In this document: positions 46,865 to 54,837 of the stretch, piece after piece | Position numbering within the stretch: position 1 is the stretch's first letter | Layout: every line of letters starts with the position of its first letter | From: a virus | Virus record (IMG/VR): IMGVR_UViG_3300035666_000007 | Span: 1 to 64,000 of that record | Strand: one strand, 5' to 3' | DNA length: 64,000 nt | The notes under the pieces: model-generated | The model's input: the letters and a program-made list of their open reading frames with translations, nothing else | Databases searched by the model: none | Told to the model about the DNA's origin: nothing | Made by a program: the position numbers and the translations under genes

Positions 46865-47263
46865 ATGGATTACGTCATGCCCGCACTTGTGGATCCGCGC
46901 CCACTTGATCCACCCGAAGAGAATTGGCCTGAAGCTCAGTCAGAGTGTATTGTTGACGGGCTTCATGGTATTTACGTTCCTCAGCAATTCTGTCAACGAT
47001 ACGAGAAAATTGATCGTATCAGTCAAGGGGACTGGGACAATTGCCTTGCCGGTCCAGACAACGAAAGCTACTGGGATTCATGGGATCAGATACTGAGCGA
47101 CTGGACTTTTGAAGAAGCCGATGGCAATGGTGGAGTCTGGAAGATTTCCATTAAGCAAGATGGAGACCTGTTTCAGTGTCGAGAGTTCTTGCGTGCGGAA
47201 AAGCCGGACAGCTCTGATCCGGCTCTAGCTTCTTCGTCAGACGAAGAAACGCTCAGCTGCTGA
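46865..47263 (+). CDS. Conserved phage protein (ILSDWTF...QDGDLF type)
   Basis: 132 residues from ATG 46865 (MDYVMPALVDPRPLDPPEEN); ATG 46877 is an alternative. FCQRYEKIDRISQGDWDNCL, WDQILSDWTFEEADGNGGVW and ISIKQDGDLFQ match short phage proteins of unknown function (WDxVL ... DxxGxxWxLYQDGDLF). Behind promoter 2. Confidence 0.65.
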   Translation: MDYVMPALVDPRPLDPPEENWPEAQSECIVDGLHGIYVPQQFCQRYEKIDRISQGDWDNCLAGPDNESYWDSWDQILSDWTFEEADGNGGVWKISIKQDGDLFQCREFLRAEKPDSSDPALASSSDEETLSC

Positions 47264-47319
47264 TACAGGCTCTTTCCCTTTAAGTGATTCCCCCCTTAAG
47301 CGATTCTTCCCCCCCACCA

Positions 47320-47628
47320 ATGAAAACGATCAAGGCCGCACTGATTGCCACGCTGGCATTTTCTTCGACCACGCTCTTTTCTGCACGCGCACTTGCTGGT
47401 CCCGTATGGGCTGACAGCGTTGCGCGTTCCCATTGCGAATATCTCGCGATGGGAATTGGCTGGAAAGAGTCAATGGACATGGCGTTCAGCGATAACTCCC
47501 ACTGGGCGTCCGAAATCTCATCGGCTGGCAAAAACTCAAGCAGGATTATTTTGTTTTCTATTTTCAATCGCTGCTTGGAAATGAACAACGAAGCCTTCAA
47601 GGTCTACCAAGGTAAATCTGTCATTTGA
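47320..47628 (+). CDS. Exported protein with signal peptide
   Basis: 102 residues from ATG 47320. MKTIKAALIATLAFSSTTLF followed by SARALAGPVW is a standard Sec signal peptide, with cleavage after ALA. The mature 75 residues have ARSHCEYLAMGIGWKESMDM and one further Cys, so a disulfide is possible. A secreted phage protein could act in the periplasm, for example in superinfection exclusion. No family recognised. Confidence 0.65.
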   Translation: MKTIKAALIATLAFSSTTLFSARALAGPVWADSVARSHCEYLAMGIGWKESMDMAFSDNSHWASEISSAGKNSSRIILFSIFNRCLEMNNEAFKVYQGKSVI

Positions 47629-47633
47629 CTATT

Positions 47634-47930
47634 ATGCCCCTTAGAAATACTGTCATTGCCTATTCACGGTTGAATGGTAGCAATCGTCAGCTTGGTTCGC
47701 TTGAAAAAGTTGAAGCCTTGAGGGATGAGCTGCAGTCTGTTCTTGCGGAAGATCAGCGGCAGCATGTAATGGATGAAGAATTGCTGGGGCTAAGCGATGC
47801 AATTGATGAATTTTGCAGCATCGTTGATGCCCATGTGAACTTCGATCGAACACCTCATTTTTTGTATGATAACGATGGAGGTGAGCCAGGCGTTGGCGTG
47901 CGCAATGCAGCAGAGCGGTTAATTTCTTAA
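47634..47930 (+). CDS. Hypothetical helical protein
   Basis: 98 residues from ATG 47634 (MPLRNTVIAYSRLNGSNRQL); an in-frame TTG overlaps the previous stop. LEKVEALRDELQSVLAEDQR suggests a coiled helix. No family recognised. Confidence 0.55.
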   Translation: MPLRNTVIAYSRLNGSNRQLGSLEKVEALRDELQSVLAEDQRQHVMDEELLGLSDAIDEFCSIVDAHVNFDRTPHFLYDNDGGEPGVGVRNAAERLIS

Positions 47931-47955
47931 AAATTGTTCTTACTTGCTTTCAGCT

Positions 47956-48108
47956 ATGAATTCAAATGCTTCCCTGATTTTACTTGCGCTTGGCCTTCTT
48001 GTTTTATCCGCTGAAACCCTTATGCTTAGGCGAGATGTTAAGCGCCTGACTGGGCGTCTTGATCGTGTCAAGCGATCATTCCCTTTCCGCTCCATGCCGA
48101 ACAAGTAA
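47956..48108 (+). CDS. Small membrane protein
   Basis: 50 residues (MNSNASLILLALGLLVLSAE). One N-terminal membrane span followed by a basic helix (RRDVKRLTGRLDRVKRSF). The stop is 2 bp before the next ATG. A single-span membrane protein with a cytoplasmic basic tail; function unknown. Confidence 0.58.
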   Translation: MNSNASLILLALGLLVLSAETLMLRRDVKRLTGRLDRVKRSFPFRSMPNK

Positions 48109-48110
48109 AG

Positions 48111-48311
48111 ATGGACAAAAGTAGGAAGATCAGAATTCTCTTGATGTCCCTCTCGTATATGTATAAGTATGGGGAGGCCTTTGTTGATCTGCTTAAGGAT
48201 AGCTCTCAAGAGGAAAGCGCGAAAGCGTGGAAAATCTTGAGAGAGCAAATCAAGGCAGTGCATTCCGAGCTGAAAGAAAAGCTCGATGGCGAGGCCAGGG
48301 CGCAGCCGTAG
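48111..48311 (+). CDS. Small hypothetical protein
   Basis: 66 residues (MDKSRKIRILLMSLSYMYKY). Helical, ending HSELKEKLDGEARAQP. Tightly spaced after the small membrane protein. No family recognised. Confidence 0.52.
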   Translation: MDKSRKIRILLMSLSYMYKYGEAFVDLLKDSSQEESAKAWKILREQIKAVHSELKEKLDGEARAQP

Positions 48312-48367
48312 ATTGCGCTGAGACGCAGGCAGGGGCGGCTCCAAAGCGCCTCGGGGCAGGATTGGAT

Positions 48368-48460
48368 ATGGACAAGCCGTTTTTCGATTTGGCGGCTTGT
48401 GACGGCCTCACGGAGCACGCTTCTCTGCCGCAGTTGCGGAGTTCAATTTTCAACGTGTGA
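48368..48460 (+). CDS. Possible 30-residue peptide
   Basis: ATG 48368 opens MDKPFFDLAACDGLTEHASL and ends FNV, 7 bp before the next gene. Its spacing fits the cluster but there is no other support. Confidence 0.3.
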   Translation: MDKPFFDLAACDGLTEHASLPQLRSSIFNV

Positions 48461-48467
48461 ACAATCT

Positions 48468-48722
48468 ATGACAACAAAAAGCACTTCGCTTAGGATTGCG
48501 AGGATCACGGGATACTCTCGCAGGTTTCGGCTGCATGGATACAAGAGCAGATATGTCAAGACGAAAAGCGGCGCCTGCATTTGTTCTCTTTGCTGCGAAA
48601 GTGACATCGAGAGATTTGCACTTGATGATTCCTGGCTAGTCGTCAGGGATGGAGTGAACAAGAGGGATCCATATTTGTTCTGCGACAATTGCCTAACAAG
48701 AATTGAAATTTTCCAACCTTAG
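48468..48722 (+). CDS. Small zinc-finger protein
   Basis: 84 residues from ATG 48468 (MTTKSTSLRIARITGYSRRF). GACICSLCCESDI and FCDNCLTRI give CxxC...CxxC ligands for a zinc ribbon. The N-terminal part is basic. Last gene before promoter 3. Confidence 0.6.
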   Translation: MTTKSTSLRIARITGYSRRFRLHGYKSRYVKTKSGACICSLCCESDIERFALDDSWLVVRDGVNKRDPYLFCDNCLTRIEIFQP

Positions 48723-48760
48723 GCACGGTTTAGCAGCGCAAAAATTAGTATCAGATAAGC

Positions 48761-48789
48761 TTGACAGCAGGCTAAATATATGAGATACT
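48761..48789 (+). promoter_or_regulatory. Rightward array promoter 3
   Basis: TTGACA, 17 bp, GATACT, preceded by AAATTAGTATCAGATAAGC, a tract shared with promoters 6 and 7. A short GAGC/GCTC stem occurs in the leader without a T-tract. Confidence 0.78.
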
Positions 48790-48839
48790 AAAGGTGTCGG
48801 TGAGCCGTGTGCTCGCTGGCGCCCCATCGCATTAGACGG

Positions 48840-49127
48840 ATGAACATCAATCAGGTAAGCAGTTTTAGGATTCAGACATCAGCCGACGATCTCGTTCGCA
48901 TCTTTTGCCGCAATAATTTTGCGACAAGTGCAAAGGAGGAATTTGTCTTTGTGTGCCAAAATCGCAAAGGCGAGGAAAAGTATAAATTTTTTATCCTCGA
49001 ATCAACGGCTGAGCTTTCATTGAGCAATGCGCTCAAGCTGCAAGAAAAGAATTCCGATCTTGTCCGTGTCGAAGTTACCAAATTGGAGACTGGCACTTCG
49101 TTCAATTACCCCCGTCCTTTTGTTTGA
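48840..49127 (+). CDS. Hypothetical protein
   Basis: 95 residues from ATG 48840 (MNINQVSSFRIQTSADDLVR). Strand-rich (KYKFFILESTAELSLSNALK). No family recognised. Next gene starts 2 bp after its stop. Confidence 0.57.
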   Translation: MNINQVSSFRIQTSADDLVRIFCRNNFATSAKEEFVFVCQNRKGEEKYKFFILESTAELSLSNALKLQEKNSDLVRVEVTKLETGTSFNYPRPFV

Positions 49128-49128
49128 T

Positions 49129-49380
49129 ATGGCTGACTATTGCGTCGTCACTCCTTACGGGTTTCCTGTGCTGGGAACAAAGGCAGAGATTATTGATCGC
49201 CTTTGCCATCCTAGATTTGACAACAGCATGAGGTTGATTTTCAAGTTTCCCGGCCATCAAGAGGTTGTCGCCCACAGTTACTCAAATGAGTTTTCTGCTC
49301 TTGAGGCGGCAAGCGATGCTGTCCATGTTTTATGGGCGAAATTGCCGGAGTATGGCTACAGAATCTACAAGGCTGTTTAG
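49129..49380 (+). CDS. Hypothetical protein
   Basis: 83 residues from ATG 49129 (MADYCVVTPYGFPVLGTKAE). LIFKFPGHQEVVAHSYSNEF then a helix SALEAASDAVHVLWAKL. No family recognised. Confidence 0.57.
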   Translation: MADYCVVTPYGFPVLGTKAEIIDRLCHPRFDNSMRLIFKFPGHQEVVAHSYSNEFSALEAASDAVHVLWAKLPEYGYRIYKAV

Positions 49381-49420
49381 GCACTTTGCCTGATTTACTT
49401 GTTCTTTTTAATTTCCCGAC

Positions 49421-49600
49421 ATGAATCAAGATCAAAAAATTCAATTGGTTGAGAACATGCGTCGCTACGGCGGAAATTTTGTTAGCAAGCTTGCAGATGC
49501 GATGATTGCAGCAGATCCGCAAAACTTTCAGCGCATTTGTGATGCTTTCCCTGAAATTGTCAAACGGTTTGAAAGACCATGGATTGCCATCAATGGCTAA
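49421..49600 (+). CDS. Conserved small phage protein (GGxFVSxLADAxxxADxxNxxR family)
   Basis: 59 residues. RRYGGNFVSKLADAMIAADP then QNFQRICDAFPEIVKRF matches a very common short phage protein (GGSFVxALAEAxRxADxxNxxRLxxAFP). Its role is unknown. It lies behind a Pyr-rich leader without a Shine-Dalgarno. Confidence 0.75.
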   Translation: MNQDQKIQLVENMRRYGGNFVSKLADAMIAADPQNFQRICDAFPEIVKRFERPWIAING

Positions 49601-49628
49601 TTCTTAATTCGTTCAATCAGTCAAAACA

Positions 49629-49970
49629 ATGAGCACTTTTACTTCCGAGAAGTCTCTTCTGGTTAGATCCTTTGTCGAAGGAGCCGTTCGAGACTTTGAG
49701 AACACGATTCAACTGCTAGCAGATCAGTATCGAAGCTCTTGCCTAATTCCGTTTTGCAAAAAGTACGGTGTTGAGTTTATCAGAGAAGCGAATGAGTATC
49801 AATTCTGCGGCAGCCGTCCGCCCTTTCTTTTCCGTGTTAAGCCGGAGTCAATAGACATTCCCGATTATCAAGAAATCTGCGCAGTTCTTAATCTTGAGAT
49901 CAGCGCGCTGGGGCTCCCTCCGGTTGCGTTCTTGACGTTTTTCGACAGCGTCAAAGCCGAACATCTTTGA
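49629..49970 (+). CDS. Hypothetical protein
   Basis: 113 residues (MSTFTSEKSLLVRSFVEGAV). Includes CKKYGVEFIREANEYQFCGS. No family recognised. A 37-bp T-rich leader separates it from the next gene. Confidence 0.57.
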   Translation: MSTFTSEKSLLVRSFVEGAVRDFENTIQLLADQYRSSCLIPFCKKYGVEFIREANEYQFCGSRPPFLFRVKPESIDIPDYQEICAVLNLEISALGLPPVAFLTFFDSVKAEHL

Positions 49971-50007
49971 ATAGCTTTTTAGTTTTTTTCTTTATCCAAT
50001 CAGAACA

Positions 50008-50796
50008 ATGCTTAGTTTCCTTAAGTGTCAGCAGGCTATCGAATCTCAACTCAAGCGAGGCTTTGACAAGAAAAAGCTTGGACACAATACCTATCTTCGC
50101 AAGCTTACTCAGAACAGGTACGCGATTACGCTGCACCAAACAGATATAATTGTAATCTCTGAGCGGAACGGTGAAACAATTTACTGTCTAAACAGTGGCG
50201 GCTACCGAACGGTTACAACCAAGGACAGGCTTAATTCGCTGTCGCCTGCACGCATCTATCAGAAGCGCGGGGTTTGGTATCTGAGTGAAAACAACGACAC
50301 GAAGAATGATATTCCCTACTTCGACTTTGTCGAAGTTGACGCCCGTGGCATGGTTGTCAATAAAGACTCGGTTCCGGCTGATCTTATCGAAAAGAGAAAA
50401 TTACTTGATCGCCTGATCAATGAATACATTCGCGGCTTTGCAAAGGACGCTGTTGAAAACGGACTTCGCAAGCCCGAGACCGGGGACTGCTTGATGTGCC
50501 GTCTTTATCTTGACAACCAAGACAAAGATGACATGGGGCACGTTTGTTGCCATTTGTACGAAAAATATTACACTCGCATCTTTTTGTATTACTGCCTGAA
50601 GATGCATGGATACAGCAATCCTGGATTTACCTGGGCTCTTATTGCCAAGCACTGCGAGAATGGGCGAGATGAAATGCTAAAGCGCGAGCTGCGTTATGGC
50701 TTCGCAAGAATAAAAGAGCGACTGCTTAATGTCTTTGACATTTCCGAATACAAAGCCGCTCAAGAGCGCTTGAGGGAGCCTGAACTTGTTGATTGA
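50008..50796 (+). CDS. Conserved phage protein with zinc-binding segment
   Basis: 262 residues. KKKLGHNTYLRKLTQNRYAI, TDIIVISERNGETI, then LNSGGYRTVTTKDRLNS matches a family widespread in large phages (GHNTYL ... LNSGGWxTxTTKDRMN). ETGDCLMCRLYLDNQDKDDM then GHVCCHLYEKYYT supplies Cys/His ligands. Function unknown, though conservation argues for an important early role. Last gene before promoter 4. Confidence 0.72.
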   Translation: MLSFLKCQQAIESQLKRGFDKKKLGHNTYLRKLTQNRYAITLHQTDIIVISERNGETIYCLNSGGYRTVTTKDRLNSLSPARIYQKRGVWYLSENNDTKNDIPYFDFVEVDARGMVVNKDSVPADLIEKRKLLDRLINEYIRGFAKDAVENGLRKPETGDCLMCRLYLDNQDKDDMGHVCCHLYEKYYTRIFLYYCLKMHGYSNPGFTWALIAKHCENGRDEMLKRELRYGFARIKERLLNVFDISEYKAAQERLREPELVD

Positions 50797-50818
50797 TAAA
50801 AATTAAATTTGCTTTTGC

Positions 50819-50847
50819 TTGACAGCAGGTAAAATATATGGTACTAT
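50819..50847 (+). promoter_or_regulatory. Rightward array promoter 4
   Basis: TTGACA, 17 bp, TACTAT, with an AT-rich stretch (AATTAAATTTGC) upstream. Confidence 0.87.
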
Positions 50848-50855
50848 TAAGTATG

Positions 50856-50886
50856 CAAGCGCAGCCTGTGTGCCGCGCTTGTTTTT
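50856..50886 (+). terminator. Leader terminator-like hairpin after promoter 4
   Basis: CAAGCGC and GCGCTTG pair perfectly over 7 bp with a 12-base loop and are followed by TTTTT. It begins about 4 bp after the expected transcription start and precedes the first ATG by 22 bp, so it could act as an attenuator or give a short RNA. Confidence 0.7.
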
Positions 50887-50907
50887 GTTCTTTTGCTCCT
50901 TAGATCA

Positions 50908-51096
50908 ATGGCAACTTACAAGACAATTCTTTTTCGGTTTGATGGGCCGGACAAGGTTCTTGACCGTGGGCTAACGCTTAAGAAAGCGAAAGAGATTTGC
51001 AGCGATCCTGATACGTCTTCTCGTACTTGCGAGAAAGCTGCAAACTTCAAGGCCTGGGGCGACGGTCCTTGGTTTGTCGGATACGAAAAAGAATAG
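50908..51096 (+). CDS. Conserved small phage protein (CSDPxTSSRT...GPWFxGYE family)
   Basis: 62 residues from ATG 50908 (MATYKTILFRFDGPDKVLDR). LTLKKAKEICSDPDTSSRTC then WGDGPWFVGYEKE is one of the most widely shared small phage proteins (GLTLEEAQxHCxDPxTSSxT ... GPWFDGYE). Function unknown. Confidence 0.8.
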   Translation: MATYKTILFRFDGPDKVLDRGLTLKKAKEICSDPDTSSRTCEKAANFKAWGDGPWFVGYEKE

Positions 51097-51130
51097 CTTG
51101 TCTTGATCGCAGTTTTTACAAATTAAATCA

Positions 51131-51535
51131 ATGAAAGCATTACGAATTGCCGAGCGCTTAAACATTTCTCTGTTTGACGCAAACATCGCCTTGAGCATTA
51201 TTCGAGGCAGGACCAACCCAGAAAACTTCGCAAGGCGTTTCCCCCGCACTTACGGTTGGATCAATCAGTGCTATCACAAGCCACGAGCAAGCGAAATCGC
51301 ACTTGAAGCCTTGAATGAATTGCTCGGTACGCATGGAGTTGAAGTAATTCGCGACGAGCGATTTCATTGCCCCTTCGACAGTTACCTTGGAGACATTGTT
51401 GCGAGCTACCTAAACACCGGGGATGCTTACGCAACAACGATTCTCTTGGATCACATTTCCAGCAAGTGGCGACTGATTAGTTGGGGCGATTTTGTGGAAT
51501 CGCTTGACGCAAGGGCGGAGGAAGAAGATGTCTAG
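51131..51535 (+). CDS. Conserved phage protein (LLGTHGVE...YLNTGDxYATT family)
   Basis: 134 residues. LEALNELLGTHGVEVIRDER and YLNTGDAYATTILLDHISSK match a frequent phage/plasmid family (ALNxLLGTHGVExI ... YVNTGDTYxxTL). The N-terminal 60 residues are a species-specific addition. It overlaps the next gene by 8 bp. Confidence 0.75.
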   Translation: MKALRIAERLNISLFDANIALSIIRGRTNPENFARRFPRTYGWINQCYHKPRASEIALEALNELLGTHGVEVIRDERFHCPFDSYLGDIVASYLNTGDAYATTILLDHISSKWRLISWGDFVESLDARAEEEDV

Positions 51536-51719
51536 TGTTGTTTTTGGTACGCTTAATGCCGCGAGATCAGAAAAGGCAAAACGTAAATATCCGCACGAAA
51601 TCCTGAAGACAGAAAGACACGGGGACTCATGCCTTTATTCAGATGGCACAATTGTTCCCGCCCATCGCTGTACTTGCGGTGGCACCAAGCAGTTCATTTA
51701 TTCACTGAGGCTTAAATGA
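51528..51719 (+). CDS. Small hypothetical protein
   Basis: 63 residues from ATG 51528 (MSSVVFGTLNAARSEKAKRK). CLYSDGTIVPAHRCTCGGTK has Cys/His residues that may bind zinc. It overlaps neighbours on both sides (8 bp and 4 bp). Confidence 0.58.
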   Translation: MSSVVFGTLNAARSEKAKRKYPHEILKTERHGDSCLYSDGTIVPAHRCTCGGTKQFIYSLRLK

Positions 51720-52051
51720 CCAAGACTACCGCGATCACGATTTCCGGTTCTTTTACTATTGACGCGCTTGCGGGCGTAAAAAGCTTTGAGCATCGGAAGA
51801 TTTTGGACGGCGATCAGGTGCTAATCTATTTTGAAAATGGATACGGCGCAAGTGTCGCAAGGCATTCTTATTCGTATGGCGGCCTTGAGGGATTTTACGA
51901 GCTTGCCGTAATTACCAAGCCTGAGAGCGAGGGCGAGGAGTTCACAATAGACCACGATTCTGTAACTGGCTGGCTTAGCACGGCAGAAGTTATCAATAAA
52001 CTCACGGAGATTCAAGCTTTCCAACCCATCAGGCAAAACACCGATGTCTAA
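51716..52051 (+). CDS. Conserved phage protein
   Basis: 111 residues (MTKTTAITISGSFTIDALAG). GGLEGFYELAVITKPESE then TIDHDSVTGWLSTAEVINKL resembles a short phage family (YELAVL ... YDTxITxDVIGxLT). ATGA-coupled to the previous gene and overlapping the next by 8 bp. Function unknown. Confidence 0.68.
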   Translation: MTKTTAITISGSFTIDALAGVKSFEHRKILDGDQVLIYFENGYGASVARHSYSYGGLEGFYELAVITKPESEGEEFTIDHDSVTGWLSTAEVINKLTEIQAFQPIRQNTDV

Positions 52052-52313
52052 TTTTCAAGAATGTCCACGCGCTTACGCAATTGAGCTGGTCGAAGCGGGT
52101 CGCTGCGATGCAAAGCAGTTATTGCTTACTTGCCTAAGCCTTATGTCCGCACGCGATGTCAGGGACGCGCTTGATGACAACGAATTGTCGCCTCGCTTTT
52201 TGGATTCAGTCGATGACGGCGTGGATTCGTTCAGCGAGGATGAGATCGGCCCGGAGGAGCGCAATGCTTGCGATCACTACAACGAACGCTACACTTATCC
52301 TTGTAACGACTAA
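52044..52313 (+). CDS. Small acidic phage protein
   Basis: 89 residues (MSNFQECPRAYAIELVEAGR). SARDVRDALDDNELSPRFLD is shared with small phage proteins of unknown function (VRExLDxNELSPRF). The C-terminus is very acidic. A DNA-mimic role is conceivable but unsupported. Confidence 0.65.
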   Translation: MSNFQECPRAYAIELVEAGRCDAKQLLLTCLSLMSARDVRDALDDNELSPRFLDSVDDGVDSFSEDEIGPEERNACDHYNERYTYPCND

Positions 52314-52318
52314 TCCTC

Positions 52319-52573
52319 ATGAATTACTATCGCTTGATCGCCGAAGCCGTTAAGACTCACAAACGGTTGATTCAGTACCAGGACGCCGGAGTTGTGGATG
52401 CGCCCCTGCAGGAGAAAGCGGACAGGATTCATGAAATCTTTTACACAAAGGCTCCGTCCGGTTTCTTTCAGGAATACGTTTTAGCGGTCCACGCTCGCAC
52501 CGGCAGATACACATGGCTTTGCGGCAGGGATGGAGTCAATGAATTCCTGAAGCGCCTTGGGGTTAACTGGTAG
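52319..52573 (+). CDS. Small protein, paralogue of the gene at 58007
   Basis: 84 residues (MNYYRLIAEAVKTHKRLIQY). EKADRIHEIFYTKAPSGFFQ and AVHARTGRYTWLCGRDGVNE align with the 58007 protein (RASKLHHFFYEKVPARIFHK; AVHESTGRPNWLAGRQGV). Two copies in one early region point to a duplicated gene. Function unknown. Confidence 0.62.
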   Translation: MNYYRLIAEAVKTHKRLIQYQDAGVVDAPLQEKADRIHEIFYTKAPSGFFQEYVLAVHARTGRYTWLCGRDGVNEFLKRLGVNW

Positions 52574-52606
52574 ATTTTGATTCTGTTAAATTCACACATT
52601 AGAACA

Positions 52607-53290
52607 ATGCCACAAACCAATCAAGGCGAAAAAAGACAAAGCTTTTCCTGCCTAATTCCTTTTGACGGCTTTTATTGCACACACCACGCTCAAAGGATTG
52701 ACGACGAAGAGGAGGCGTTGTTCAGGTTTGATGACGGAGAGATTCGATACCCGGATCTTTATGGGTCATTCTGGGAAAAAATTGATTACTTGTCTGTATT
52801 CAGGAAATACGCCAAATGCTACTTGGAGTTGGTTGGCTCAATTCTTGAGGTCGGCTTCACTCTTGAGGAGCTGCTTTGTCCAAGGGAGTACAATTTTTCA
52901 ACAGACAGAATTTTTGCATCTATCAGTAGGGCGGATTTTTGCAAGCTCTTAATCAAGGTTCGCGGAAAAAGCTTTCGAGAGACCGCGCTGGATATGTTTG
53001 CCAGTCGCCCAGGCTTCGCTAGCTTTTACTCGCCCAAGATTTCGAGTTGGGCGCCTATTGCGGATTGGGATCACAACCAGGCCGGTGCAGTTGTTGCGGC
53101 TGCCTTGAAGAGAGAGCTGGCGGAGTCGCGGATCGATCTTGATAGCCAATTAGATGAATTCATTGATTCATCAAGCATCCAGGACTGGCTGTGCAATGCG
53201 GTCGATGATAGCGGTATTCGCGTTCTCAGGATAAATGATTATCTCAGGCTGCGTGATGAAAGAGTAAGCGCTAAAATCAGTTGTAGATAA
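52607..53290 (+). CDS. Conserved phage protein (PREYNFxTDRIF family)
   Basis: 227 residues from ATG 52607 (MPQTNQGEKRQSFSCLIPFD). IPFDGFYCTHHAQRIDDEEE, FRKYAKCYLEL, then LLCPREYNFSTDRIFASISR belongs to a widely distributed phage/prophage family (PFxGFYxS ... SPREYNFTTDRIF) with no proven function. Last gene before promoter 5. Confidence 0.72.
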   Translation: MPQTNQGEKRQSFSCLIPFDGFYCTHHAQRIDDEEEALFRFDDGEIRYPDLYGSFWEKIDYLSVFRKYAKCYLELVGSILEVGFTLEELLCPREYNFSTDRIFASISRADFCKLLIKVRGKSFRETALDMFASRPGFASFYSPKISSWAPIADWDHNQAGAVVAAALKRELAESRIDLDSQLDEFIDSSSIQDWLCNAVDDSGIRVLRINDYLRLRDERVSAKISCR

Positions 53291-53292
53291 CC

Positions 53293-53321
53293 TTGACAGG
53301 CAAGCCATTGTATGGCATAAT
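53293..53321 (+). promoter_or_regulatory. Rightward array promoter 5
   Basis: TTGACA, 17 bp, CATAAT. The spacer holds GCCATTGTATGGC, a palindrome different from the ACCAnTGGT operator. Confidence 0.87.
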
Positions 53322-53329
53322 TAAGTGAT

Positions 53330-53363
53330 GCGAGGGCCGGTGTCGGCAAAGCCTCGCTTTTTT
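53330..53363 (+). terminator. Leader terminator-like hairpin after promoter 5
   Basis: GCGAGG-GCCG pairs with CGGC-CCTCGC (small internal bulge) and is followed by six T. It begins about 9 bp after the -10 and lies about 30 bp before the first gene, giving the strongest attenuator-like leader of the series. Confidence 0.72.
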
Positions 53364-53391
53364 GTTCTTTGTTTTTCTTTTCACTAGATCA

Positions 53392-53799
53392 ATGCAAACA
53401 CAAACCCTGACACGTTCTTGCACCTTAAGCTTTGAAGAGCTGCAAAAGAATGAATACCTCTTCAAGCGAATTAACACTTTATGCGGATTGATGGAATACA
53501 AGCTTCACAAGCCGCAACTCGGGAGAGCTGAGTTTGATTATTACGATTTCACAAACGGAACAAATGCTTGGCGCTTCGACGGTTTTATTACCGATGCGCA
53601 ATGGAAGACAATCGCGCAACTGTGCATCAGCTACAAGGCCGACATTGCAGAGGTAATTCGCGGCTTTGTTTTCGAGACCGAAAAGATCTCTGTTGTTGAT
53701 GGCGAGCATAGTTCGACTTATTTTGTTCCAACTTCGATGTGCGGATACATTAAAAATATTTATTTCTTGATCGAGGAGGATGGACGATCTAATACTTGA
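53392..53799 (+). CDS. Hypothetical protein
   Basis: 135 residues from ATG 53392 (MQTQTLTRSCTLSFEELQKN). DYYDFTNGTNAWRFDGFITD and HSSTYFVPTSMCGYIKNIYF are aromatic and strand rich. First gene after promoter 5. No family recognised. Confidence 0.58.
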   Translation: MQTQTLTRSCTLSFEELQKNEYLFKRINTLCGLMEYKLHKPQLGRAEFDYYDFTNGTNAWRFDGFITDAQWKTIAQLCISYKADIAEVIRGFVFETEKISVVDGEHSSTYFVPTSMCGYIKNIYFLIEEDGRSNT

Positions 53800-53917
53800 T
53801 TCGTAAATTTCGGCCACTTTATCCGCAAAAGCCATGACTCTTTTCGACCTGCCTTCAAGTAATAGGATTAGCACCAGCCAAGTTCGGCTGGCGCTCATAT
53901 ATCGGAAAAGCAGCATT

Positions 53918-54304
53918 ATGAAAATATACAAACAGTTTCCTCTCGTTGTTGGGGAAGACTTTTACAACTCAGCAATTGCAGAAATTGACAGCTTTCTGCT
54001 TTATATTGACGGGAGCAAGCAGATTTCAGTTATCAAAGGTGAAGATCCCGTCGCAACCGCAATTGAATTTACGATTTCCGAACTGCAAGACAAAATCGAG
54101 GGACTGCCCGTCGATGGATACTTCGGACGGGACAAGGACGAGCTTTGGTACTATTTTATTTGCAATGATCAAAAAGTCGTAGAGGACAAATACGAAACGC
54201 TTGACATGATGCTTGACGGGCAATGGCGAGCGATTAGCTCAATTGGTACCCTCAACGAACTTTCTCTTGTCGGACAAGAGTTGCGTTACTTAGTTCTCGC
54301 CTAA
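53918..54304 (+). CDS. Hypothetical protein
   Basis: 128 residues from ATG 53918 (MKIYKQFPLVVGEDFYNSAI); ATG 53834 would add 28 residues of weaker quality. YFGRDKDELWYYFICNDQK is strand rich. No family recognised. Confidence 0.55.
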   Translation: MKIYKQFPLVVGEDFYNSAIAEIDSFLLYIDGSKQISVIKGEDPVATAIEFTISELQDKIEGLPVDGYFGRDKDELWYYFICNDQKVVEDKYETLDMMLDGQWRAISSIGTLNELSLVGQELRYLVLA

Positions 54305-54341
54305 CAGTTTCTTGTTTTTGCAATTTTTATCTATCAAGCCA

Positions 54342-54758
54342 ATGCGCAAAACTTTAACTTTTCACAAATACGGCATGTCTTTCGAGGTCAAGATTTTTCT
54401 TGATGACGACAATCAAAAATTGTCAGTCTTTGGTACTTTGTTTGATCAAAATGGCGATAGTGTTGCGAGCGGACAGGTGTCCGAAGTTGCTCGACTGTTT
54501 GCGCCGGCTCAGCTTTGTGACACTTGGGAGCGTTGGCATTTGAATACGATGCGCGCTGGGACTCCGGCGCAAGAGGAACTGATTAAGTTTGAGAGCAAGC
54601 GTCGCAGGGCTCTGGATCTTTCGCAAATGAGTTAATGGCTCGCCTGTGATTTTCTTGAGGGGCACAACTTGCTCCTGGATGATGGATACAAATATGGCTG
54701 CTCTTGGCTAAAAGAGGAACTGCCACAAGATGTGATTGACTATATTTATTCGCTTTAG
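54342..54758 (+). pseudogene. Conserved phage gene interrupted by an in-frame TAA
   Basis: The first 97 codons (ATG 54342 to TAA 54633-54635) end in QLCDTWERWHLNTMRAGTPA then QEELIKFESKRR. The same frame continues without break after the TAA as WLACDFLEGHNLLLDDGYKY, then GCSWLKEELPQDVIDYIYSL, to TAG 54756-54758. Both halves together match one phage family (CxxWERWHLNDMRAGTPxQE ... YGxxWLxEELPxxV). No start codon suits the second half. It is a nonsense mutation, a read-through site or a sequence error; the first half may still function alone. Confidence 0.7.
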
Positions 54759-54837
54759 CTTGGTTGGCGAAAATTAGACTCGCAATAAAAAGCGAATACG
54801 GCTCTCGCTCTTTTCAAAAGTTCTTCGTCGCACAACA

